From Ostrinia nubilalis (Eukaryota; Arthropoda; Insecta; Lepidoptera; Crambidae), in contig NC_087092.1 in the NCBI RefSeq assembly GCF_963855985.1, forward strand, positions 11,160,001 through 11,224,000: a stretch of DNA of 64,000 bases, in the 5' to 3' direction. Both the position numbers and the translations under genes were made by a program. Positions 55,531-64,000 of this stretch are shown piece by piece. The notes under the pieces were generated by a model. The model saw nothing but the letters and a program-made list of their open reading frames with translations. It was not told the DNA's origin and did not search any database. Numbering within the stretch: the first letter of the stretch is position 1; each line of letters begins with the position of its first letter.

Positions 55531-56052
55531 ACACTCAACATCAAATAAACCGCACCTTCCGCGACGCGAACTTTAAAGATTTTCTTCTGACACAATCATG
55601 GTACCCCAACAATATTGGTGTTATTTGAAAGCCCAATAAATATCCTTAAAGAAAAATACATTTCATTTCTAAATAAATGATTAACATAATACCATAAATG
55701 TGACTTGAAAATAGACCTCACTTTGGGCTCACCTCTGGGATCAATTAGACCAATTTTTATGGTTATAAAACCAAAAAAAGATCTCACGTGTCCTCTTTAA
55801 CAGATGGATACCGATGAATCCCAACTTAACAGTTTTATAGTCATAAAAAATGGCTATAGCGTAACTACCTATTTTTTGAAGAAGTGGCTCTGGATTCTTG
55901 TAAAGACACATTTTTGGGGTAAAAACCTTTCCTTTAATGAAATGAAGTTTAGAATTAGGCTTTCAAATGGTACCAATGTTGGTGGGAAGTGGGGATGCAT
56001 ACGTTTGATAAGTGCTTGTCGCGGGAGGTGCGATTTATTTGATGCCGAGTGT
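55531..56052. mobile_element. 520-bp fold-back element downstream of gene 1
   Basis: Left ACACTCAACATCAAATAAAC-CGCACCTTCCGCGAC and right complement of ACACTCGGCATCAAATAAAT-CGCACCTCCCGCGAC, flanked by TATA/TATA (or TA). Inner arms also pair (GGCTTTCAAAT, CCAATATTG/CCAATGTTGG, CATTTCATT). Two short open frames within it are not genes. Confidence 0.7.
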
Positions 56053-56882
56053 ATAAGATTCCGCTCTACATAAAATGTTGAATACGATCGAATTACAATT
56101 AGATTCTACCTAAGTACTAACTTTTTATAAAACATACTTGTCGTAGCAACAAAACCGTAAACATTGTTTGACAAAAATCTACCTGCTCTATTTCCGGACT
56201 GTGGCTTTATTGTCACCACGCACCCTCTTTCGCGCAGGTACGTACACAGACTAACCTCTCTATGTCGCACGAAGGCTCACAATTAACCTACTTTTCCAAT
56301 CGTGTAACAAACATCCTTACATTAATATTCTAGGGGTGATGCACAACCAACTGTTCATGAATCGACAGAACATGAACATCGCTTGTGCATATCGCTCCAC
56401 CGCTGGAGACATTTTGTGTGGAGGTTAGAATGAATCATAGAATCTGCGATAAACAAGTCAAAGGGCACAACAGTTTACTACAGTGGTTATTACGAAGTGT
56501 ATTAGAGGTAAGTGCTAATTTTTGTCATTATATCACGTAAGTAAAGCCATTTAAACGACCATTATCGTTACGTTGTTTTTTGTCAAAGGTCTACATCGTG
56601 TTGAATTTCCTAAGTTTTTCATAACTTAATGATGGTACTAAAAACTTATTTAAAAACACATACCTACAGTGATACGAAAAGTTTTGTTAGTGTCTGACTT
56701 TTGTTGAAAGTGCAAAATTGAAAAAAACAAGTATTTTAGCAGACCCAAAATTATTTAAATTTTGTCTGCTTGTAAAACAAAAAATATAAATACTGTGTAG
56801 TTTGTTTTAGTATGAGTCCAGGGTAAACTCTACATCTCTATGAGTACAAAAAATCTTTAAGGATAATCCTTGCAACAAAAGT

Positions 56883-56956
56883 TCGCGATGATAACCCAAC
56901 GGTTTAGGCATACGACCAATTCCAGAGGACGCAGTTCGATTCCTGTCTACCGCTTT
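56883..56956 (+). mobile_element. possible tRNA-derived SINE head
   Basis: CAGTTCGATTCCTG at 56933 resembles a B box, with AACCCAACGGTTTAGGC as an A box-like stretch 45 nt upstream. No acceptor stem pairs well, so not called a tRNA. Confidence 0.3.
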
Positions 56957-57398
56957 TTATTTAGCTTGCCTGGAAAGGTAATGAGAAAAAATTGAACAAA
57001 TTACTAATAATATTTAAAAAGAAAAGCTGGCGCCTACTTTATTTTTGATAGCAATTACTACTTAGACTCAACAATAAAATGTAGAGCAGTTGTTCAAATT
57101 AAGTTTGAAGATTTAAAAAATGTCAAGTGAAACGCAATTGTACGTTTGAAAAGCCTAGGCTTTAGGAAACATAAAGCAATTAACATTATCAACTGAGCCA
57201 GTCTGAACCAGGATTATAATTGCAAATAATACGTGACACGTTAAGATGCACTTGATAAGTCCACTTATCAACGACAGATTAGTAATATTTCATGCAAACT
57301 TTTTATTTCACCAGTTAAAAAACTGGATGAGTCAACACGCACGTATTTTAAGATATGTAATAGGTAGGTAGGTATACTGTACTCACGATTGTTTATAA

Positions 57399-57867
57399 GG
57401 GGGCGTCCATTAATTACGTGGGACAATTTTGGCTATTTTTTAACCCCCCGACTCCCTTGGTGAGATTTCATGAGATTTTGCCAGACCCCCTCCCCCACCA
57501 ACTAATCTCACGTGAGATTTTCCAAAATGCCTATTTGCAATGTAAATGAGATAATCCGTGCTTCGAAAATATTGGATTTTATAAAAAAAACCAGACCTGC
57601 GTAAAAAAATTAACTTTTAGTACAATTTTTAATTATTAGTTTACATTTTGTTAATATTTAAGCATTGGTAGCAAACTGCGGATCGAAAAATTGGGCCTGT
57701 GTTCACAAATGCAGACGGAGGATTTACTCTGTTTGTTGTGGAAAAAAATTACGTGATATTACTCGACACCCCCTCTCTTCCCTACGTGAGATTAAGTGAG
57801 GTTTTTCTGGACCCCCTCCCCCCCCCCCCCCCCCCCTAAAAGTCTCATGTAATTAATGGACGCCCCC
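57399..57867. mobile_element. 469-bp MITE with TAA duplication
   Basis: Ends GGGGGCGTCCATTAATTACG and complement GGGGGCGTCCATTAATTACA, flanked by TAA at 57396 and 57868. The interior is rich in GTGAGATT and CAGACCCCCTCCC-type words on both arms. It contains a run of 19 C at 57818-57836. Confidence 0.75.
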
Positions 57868-59029
57868 TAAGCAATATCGATTGTTTATATCGATGACGAA
57901 ACCTAGTCCTCAAACTACCAGACGATAACATTGACAGATAGTGTAACAATTTGTGTTATCAGTCCGTGCTGTAGCTCCGGTCGCTACCGCATGCATGCTG
58001 TGTTAATTGCTTATCTGCATTCGTTATTTTATTGTCATAAAAAAAACATCGTGGTTCAATTGTTTTTGAGTTACAAAAATACTGATTCAAAATGTTACGT
58101 ACAGTCCAGTGATATTTTCCATAATAATAGAGACTTGTGTATGTTTAAATTAAATGATAAACAATGTGTGGTGATAACAATATGGCTTGCTATCGTTCAA
58201 TGACTTGAACCTGTGATCAAGAAGATCGGAGAGTGAACTTAAGTAAATAAATACAGCAATCTGGTACTTTACCTACTTATTTATGTAGATATTCAGTTAG
58301 TCATTCAGTTTGGTTGTTTACATATATGTTTTATGTATTTTGTAAATTAATTCCCACGTTGAACACGATATTTAAATAGAAAACAATGATTCATTGATTA
58401 CTAAGACAGATGTAACGATGCGCATCGGGTAAAATAAATTACTTACAAACATGTTTTGAACAATATTTTCACGTTCTACTTTCATCACTCCAATAATTAT
58501 TTTTGTTTATATTCCTACATTTTAATAAAGTAACTACATACCTACAAAACACATAAATAGTGATTAAAAATCTCACTCACTGAAAAGAGAGTAAAGACTG
58601 CTTTATAGAGTTCTAATCTATCCATTAGGTAATAAGTAGAGACGGAACGTAAAAGGAGGAAAATACCACGTTCGTTCGTGCATAATAAATAATACCATAA
58701 TGTCATTCTGTTGTACGTACGACATAGGAATTGGAAAATAAATATAAATAGACACAAAAAGTTTTTACTATAGATACGTTAATAGGCATGTGGTTTTCCT
58801 TAAGTGGCTGCAAAGCAAAGTTAGTTAAGTGACGTATGGTTACAGAATTTATGTTTAACATCTACGGTGTGAAAGGCCCATAAAGCAATGAAAACAAAAT
58901 TCACTTCGGAAAGAGTCATAAAGGAAAAGACGCCGACCTATATACGAGTGTTATGTATGTCGGAAGGTTATTTTAGTGTTTCACGAGCGCACGCACCAAG
59001 GTCTTCCTTCGCCACGGTTAGCCGGTTAG
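57868..59029. other. upstream region of gene 2
   Basis: AT-rich flank before the putative promoter. The 90-codon open frame at 57931-58203 begins inside non-coding sequence and matches nothing known to me. Confidence 0.45.
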
Positions 59030-59356
59030 TGTCAGTGTAAACATTGTAGAGAGCGTACGTATTTTCTGCAAACCCACTTTTAATCGACTAAAAGCTTTAT
59101 TGCGGCCGTGTTTATTACAATAAGGAGTTAAACCTTTGTTATAACGAGTGATATGAATTCGTTATTAAATTGCGTGTCTCAATGATGAAGTCATCGGCCA
59201 TTCGCGAGGGTCGACCGGTGTTCCCTTTCGCGTAGTTCGCTTGTTTTGAATGAGACGGACGAATTAGAAAAATCGCAGCTGGTCTAGACAGTGTTTTGTT
59301 TAGCAAGCTTTAATTTGTGGCGTGGTCGTAGTTTAAATAGTAGCGTGGTTATTCAG
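59030..59356 (+). promoter_or_regulatory. probable core promoter and 5' UTR exon of the second DAG lipase gene
   Basis: A GC-richer block breaks the AT-rich background upstream of the 59646 start codon. TTATTCAG|GTAAGA gives a good donor at 59357, and the start-codon exon has an acceptor at 59644, so a non-coding exon ending at 59356 fits. GTCAGTG at 59031 matches the arthropod initiator TCAGT; no TATA box stands out. The exact start is a guess. Confidence 0.45.
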
Positions 59357-59645
59357 GTAAGATTTTTATCCAAATGAAAGATGCGTAACTATTAAGTAAC
59401 TCATTTAAATTGATTTATTTATTTTTCATTTACTAAGTACATATAATATCTTTTAAAACGACGTTAAAAAAATACATAAACAAGATTAATGTGGTAAAAA
59501 TAATGTAAGCAGGCAATTACTTTTTAATTATGTAAAGTACCTACCTAAAACCATTAAGTATAATGAATTAAACTCATTACAGTGTCATTTGTATAATTTA
59601 CTTATTAAATTTTCATATTTTTATGTAATTGTACTTATTTTTAGA

Positions 59646-59740
59646 ATGCCGGCGCTTCGTCTTCTGGGGCGACGATGGATGTTTGCCTCAGACGATCTAG
59701 TGTTCCCCTCCATCTTGGAAATACCATACAGACTGACATG
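59646..59740 (+). CDS. second diacylglycerol lipase gene, first coding exon only (partial, runs off the window)
   Basis: The exon starts two bases after a TTTTAG acceptor (59644) with ATG and ends at a GTACGT donor (59741). It is 95 nt, exactly the size and phase of gene 1 exon 1. It encodes MPALRLLGRRWMFASDDLVF, then PSILEIPYRLT: most of the first 24 residues match gene 1, while the last ten diverge. No exon 2 (helices 1-2) is visible before 64000, so intron 1 is over 4.2 kb. It is downstream of the gene 1 stop and on the same strand, so it is a separate tandem paralog. Function should be the same reaction, but catalytic exons are not in view. Confidence 0.85.
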
Positions 59741-59865
59741 GTACGTAAATATAGGAACATAACATAATTATCAAAACAAGCTGACAGGGGCAGCAATGGG
59801 TGGGCCGGGCGAACACAATGCGAATTAATTGCGCAAGAATAATCCTAATTAGTACTTAGATATAA

Positions 59866-62800
59866 GAGCCAAAACACACGATGCGTTGCGACGACGCGCC
59901 GCAATCATTTCGCGGTTTCGCGCGGCGCCGCACCGCTCGTGTGCCCGCCACAAATCTGCCGTCCGATCACTATAACGCCGTTAAGTGCAAAAACCACTTT
60001 CGGAGAAAAACGAGTTTAAAGATCACGAATTAAAAAAAAATCGCTGTTTCAAAAGTAAAAGAGTAATTTGTAATTTAAATACATCATTTTAAAGGTATTT
60101 TTAAGAGCTACAATTGACACAAACTCTCACGACGCTACATATTATAGATTTTGAAATATTTTAATTTATACATTTTAACTCAGTATTATTGAAATAATAT
60201 CTCAAAATATACACAACTAAAACGCCGGTATGGCTACCTTAACGGCGTTTAAGTTTTGGATCTTGAATAACTTTGATACATTTGTAAAATGAGTTTCTAA
60301 CTAATAATTCTACTAAACTTTAATGCCGTTAAATAGTTTAACGACGTTTTAGCTCGGTAAAACTATTATTTTTTAACGTGAAAATACTTACCTTAAATGC
60401 AGCTAATGTTAGCTAACGTCATTTAAGTCTAGTATTAACACATAAATTACGAAACTATTGGTATGCCTGTTTGATTCGTTTTGATTACAAGACTAAAATG
60501 CAGTTAAAAACAAAACTTTTCACCATAACGGCATTTAAGCTAAGAACTAGCTACTTAATAGTTCAGGAAATAAAGAAAATTGCATTTATGTCAAAAATAA
60601 CAAAACCTGTTTTAGTGTTGAAAATTTATATTGATTTTAAAAAAATCAAGTCTTTACTATTTTTAGCATTCGTTGATATCAATCATACGTTTTATTATGA
60701 TGATTTTTTAAATTTACCACTTTAAAAAAGTAGATACTCATAAAAGAACACAAAATAAAATTTTGACATTTTCATTATTTGAGATCAATTAAAACCAACT
60801 ATTGAAAGTTCTCAAACTTAGCAGTTTCACAATAATAAAAATAATAAGTGACGACACTTTATTACCAATGCCGCAATATATTTATATTGTTTTGCCTGTT
60901 TACTGAAACAGGTTACAACTACCATATTTTGTAGTTAATAAAAATTGAGATCTATTTATTTAATTCAATAATAATGTACAACGCGGCAAGCCTTACCTAA
61001 TAAATTAACTTCAAGCTGCTTATAATAATCACCTAGTTAGAGAGAATGGTGAGAATCATGTTTATCAAATGGAAATAAACTACAATTCTTAAATAAAATA
61101 GTATCAAATTAAGTCGACATATAAGTGGTTCACGGTAATATTCTCAATATAACTACACCTTTACTAAATTTAATTTTTTCTTCGTGAAATGTTGTTTTAA
61201 TGACAGAAATGTCTTTTTACACGTAATTACATAATGTTACTGTCCATTTGTTAGTTTTTTGACATTAAGGGCATATTTCACAATCGCTTAGTAAGGGCCT
61301 GTTTCACGACTTCTGAATAAGTTGTGGATAGCCAATGTGACGGATCATTTGACACATTTTTATAGAAAATACGTGCTAGCTAGATTGACCCGACACTTGC
61401 CGAATATATCCCGTATATTAGTCTGTACGAGATTAGAATGGTTCTCAAATAGCTAAAAATCAACAAGGCACCTGGTGATGATGTAATCACAGCTGAGCTT
61501 CTGAAAGCAGGCGGAACGCCGGTACAAGGCTTTTCAGAAGCTGTTTGATTCCGTCATCCTCAAGGGATAAACGCCTACGGCATTGCAAAGAAGTATGGTG
61601 GTACTCCTCTTCAAAAAAGGTTTGTATAAAAACGTCATAATGTCAGTCCGTCTCCAGGATTAGGTCTCGAAACCTATCTAGTTGCAGCGAGGGGTGAGAC
61701 AGGGAGACGTAATATCTCCGAAACTGTTTACCACCGCCCTGGAAGATGTTTTCAAGCTTCTGGGCTGGAGAGGATTCAGCATAAATATCAACGGCGAGTT
61801 CATCACCCACCTTCGATTTGCAGACGATATCGTAGTTGTGGCAGATCTAGGCACAATGCTCGATGGCCTCAGTAGAGCCTCGCAACAAGTGGGTCTCAAA
61901 AAGAACATGGACAAGACAAAAATCATGTCAAATGTCCGTGTTGTACCCACTCCTCTGAAAGTTGGAGACTACACTCGAAGTTGTTGACAATTATGTATAC
62001 CTGAGACAAACCATCCAGTTAGGTAGGTCCAACTTTGAGAGAGACGTCGATCGTCGAATCCAGCTCGGCTGGGCAGCGTTCGAGAAGCTTCGCGATATTT
62101 TCACGTCCGAAATACCGCAGTGTCTTAAGACAAAAGTCTGTGACCAGTGTGTGTTGCCAGTGATAGTATACGGATTTGAGATGTGGTCGCTTACTATGGG
62201 CCTCATAAAAAGGCTCAAGGTCACCCAAAGGGCGATGGAGCGTGCTATGCCAAGCATAGTTTCCCTGCGTGCTCGAATCAGAAATGAGGAGATCCGTAGA
62301 AAAACCAAAGTGACTGACATAACCCGCAGAATTGCTAAAATCAAGTGGCAGAGCTGCATATGGCCGATGGGGTAGAAAAATTCTCGAGTGGCGACCACGA
62401 GCCTGAAGACGTAGTGTGGGCAGGCAGGCCCCTTACTAGATGGATCGACGATCTGGTAAAGGTCAGAAGAGGTGCCTGGATGCGGGCAGCGCAGGACCGA
62501 TCGTTGTGGAAATCCTTGAGGAGACCTTTGTCCAGCCGTTGAACGACATTTGCCTGAAACAAACGGACGTTATGTCTTCGTCTAACATAGAAGATGTAAA
62601 ACAAAATGAACAAGTAAAATTATCGAAAACGTCCAGACTTCTTTTACTAATTTTTAAAATTAGAAAACAAAACGCAACGTGTTCTTATCATTTAAAACTC
62701 AGAGGCACACTGATGCTCAATTACTGCGCTGCCGTGTCCTTAAGTTGCAGTGCGTATTAGCCACGAAAATAGTGACAAGACAGCAATATCTCACTAACAC

Positions 62801-63697
62801 GTTTCATACCTTGTTTATAACGACTAGTCTTAGATAATAAAACATAGAAACATTGCACATCACATATTAATAAACAACAAACATAAAATTAAAACTAAAT
62901 TTCTTTTGTTGAGAACGCTAGGAATATTTCCGGGAGCGTTATCAGCGGCACATCAGTAACTCTGACTGAGCTGAGTGATCGACGCACGCAACAACGCTTA
63001 GAACACTTCATTCAACTTTTTGAACATAGCCGCATTATAGTTTAGGAATGTAGGTTAACGGCATTTAAGTCTTGTAAAAATGTAAAAAACACATAGATTG
63101 TTACATTTGGTTAGCCTTAATGGTGAATTTACTAGTGCAATTTTAATAAATAAATTCATGTAATACAAAGCTATAATGCCGTTATTGGACATTTGTTGCG
63201 TTTAAGTCTAATAATTTTACTTAACGGCGTTTTAGTCTTGAGGAGTCTATTAAAGCTTGGCATAGAGCAGCTAAGCAATATTGTCGTTAAAGTACCTTAA
63301 CGGCTGTATTGACTAGAAATTGTAAATAACGGCAATAAAGCTTTGTAATTTTTCTTAAATTTTTAATTCTAATAACAATTAAAGACGCTTAACCGCGTTT
63401 AAGCTAAGAAATGTAATGTAACTGCATTTTAGTTATGTAATCTTGCAGAGGCGTAGCAGTTAGCGGCTTTCTTATTTTTTTTATCTCAGGAACTAAACAA
63501 GATATAAAAATTTCGATAATAGTGCTAGATTAAGCATTTTTTTCTGATTCGGATGGTATTCAAAAGTCAAAATTGACCAATTGTGGGTTAACGGCATTAT
63601 AGTGATTGGACGGCAGAAATATTTCTATGAGACGACGCAGCGACACCGCTCCGGCAACGCACCGCGCCGCAAGTTAACGCATCGTGTGCTTTGGGTC
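59866..63697. mobile_element. 3.8-kb TAA-flanked TIR element with subterminal repeat arrays (element X2), intron 1 of gene 2
   Basis: Left end GAGCCAAAACACACGATGCG and right end (reverse complement) GACCCAAAGCACACGATGCG, with matching sequence continuing for over 120 bp (CTGCCGTCC-ATCACTATAA on both arms). TAA flanks both ends (59863, 63698), the duplication expected for PIF/Harbinger-type insertion. Both subterminal zones carry about 16 variants of TTAACGGCGTTTAAGTCT in either orientation: 59972, 60223, 60239, 60322, 60340, 60415, 60527 at the left; 63058, 63177, 63204, 63222, 63298, 63330, 63389, 63420, 63589 at the right. No transposase is seen; a LINE sits in the middle. Confidence 0.7.
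61375..62570 (+). mobile_element. RTE-type LINE fragment, sense, broken (RT core to 3' end)
   Basis: Starts at LTRHLP (61387), then NKAPGDDVITAELLKAGGTP at 61461, a jump from LFKKG to LYKNVIMSVRLQD near 61620 that deletes RT motif A, then QRGVRQGDVISPKLF (61682), the active-site FADDIVVV (61810), and after a frameshift VDNYVYL, RDVDRRIQLGWAAF (62043) and LPVIVYGFEMW (62155). The C-terminal GRPLTRWIDDLVKV (62425) is followed by W-AAQDRSLWKSL. It ends with the 3' signature CCTTTGTCCAGC-GTTGAACGAC. Same family as the antisense copy at 38306-39795, covering the complementary half. Confidence 0.85.
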
Positions 63698-63762
63698 TAA
63701 GTGTAACTTTGGCTGCGTGGCCTCTCGAGAATCTTTTTCGCACGGCTCTTTCTTTTATCAAT

Positions 63763-63874
63763 GGCTGAGTTGCTGTGCATCACCTTATTTTAACAGTCAC
63801 TAGGTGTTTTTCGTATGGAGTTTGACAGACTTTTGACGTTTGTTAAAGTTAAAGTAAGATGGTGCAACCCAGCC
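63763..63874. mobile_element. MITE family A copy, intron 1 of gene 2
   Basis: GGCTGAGTTGCTGTGCATCA at the left and complement GGCTGGGTTGCACCATCTTA at the right, with GTTTGACAGACTTTTGACG inside. It sits 66 bp after the end of element X2. Confidence 0.7.
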
Positions 63875-64000
63875 TAAGTATGACTGTAAAAATATGATTT
63901 GTTAAACTCGCCAAAGGCCACTCTACACTGAGTTAAAACTGAAGATTCAGCACAGAGAAGCCTACATTTCAGACCTTGTAAGAGTCACAAAAAATTTTAA

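Noticed and set aside
56883..56956. tRNA gene
   Set aside because: Only B box-like and weak A box-like words are present; the acceptor stem does not pair.
61678..62398. Minus-strand open frames of 69-135 codons
   Set aside because: They are shadows of the plus-strand LINE reverse transcriptase, which has clear RT motifs.
1..64000. CRISPR array, bacterial operons or phage
   Set aside because: No spaced direct repeats of that type, no dense coding, and clear eukaryotic splice structure.

Overview
The window looks like nuclear DNA of a moth or butterfly (Lepidoptera). It is AT-rich, has long introns with GT..AG borders, a short run of the insect telomere-type TTAGG unit, and a dense load of small inverted-repeat transposons plus LINE fragments of a kind common in lepidopteran genomes. 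The species cannot be told from the sequence.

The only complete gene is a plus-strand diacylglycerol lipase, closest to the beta type (DAGLB). I assembled 13 coding exons between 20948 and 50313. They join in phase with standard splice sites and give a 675-residue protein: four membrane segments (about residues 24-168), a cytosolic alpha/beta-hydrolase domain, a GHSLG nucleophile elbow (Ser451), a catalytic Asp503 and His650, and no long C-terminal tail. A second gene of the same family starts downstream on the same strand: a first coding exon at 59646-59740 encodes a near-identical N-terminus with the same length and the same splice phase. Its remaining exons lie past the right edge. The window therefore shows a head-to-tail tandem pair. 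The enzyme would cut the sn-1 ester of diacylglycerol at the plasma membrane to make 2-acylglycerols.

Layout: 1-20946 has no gene I can support. It holds scattered MITEs, a perfect 94-bp-arm palindrome, a LINE remnant and a duplicated GC-richer block, and could be 5' flank or a first intron. 20948-50313 is gene 1. Its introns carry a THAP-coding transposon relic, a piggyBac-type element with TTAA ends, several TA- or TWA-flanked elements, a 2.3-kb element with subterminal repeats invaded by an antisense LINE (intron 4), repeated reverse-transcriptase motif fragments (intron 10), decayed copies of exon 12 (intron 11) and a 21-nt in-frame microexon candidate (intron 12). 50314-58900 is the 3' UTR and the intergenic space. 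59000-59356 is a probable 5' UTR exon of gene 2. Intron 1 of gene 2 holds a 3.8-kb TAA-flanked element with about 16 copies of a short subterminal motif and a LINE inserted in its middle.

The most unusual features are the two large elements built from arrays of a short motif (one around AACACCGCTTAAGTC, the other around AACGGCGTTTAAGTC), the RT-motif repeats, the exon 12 copies and the microexon.
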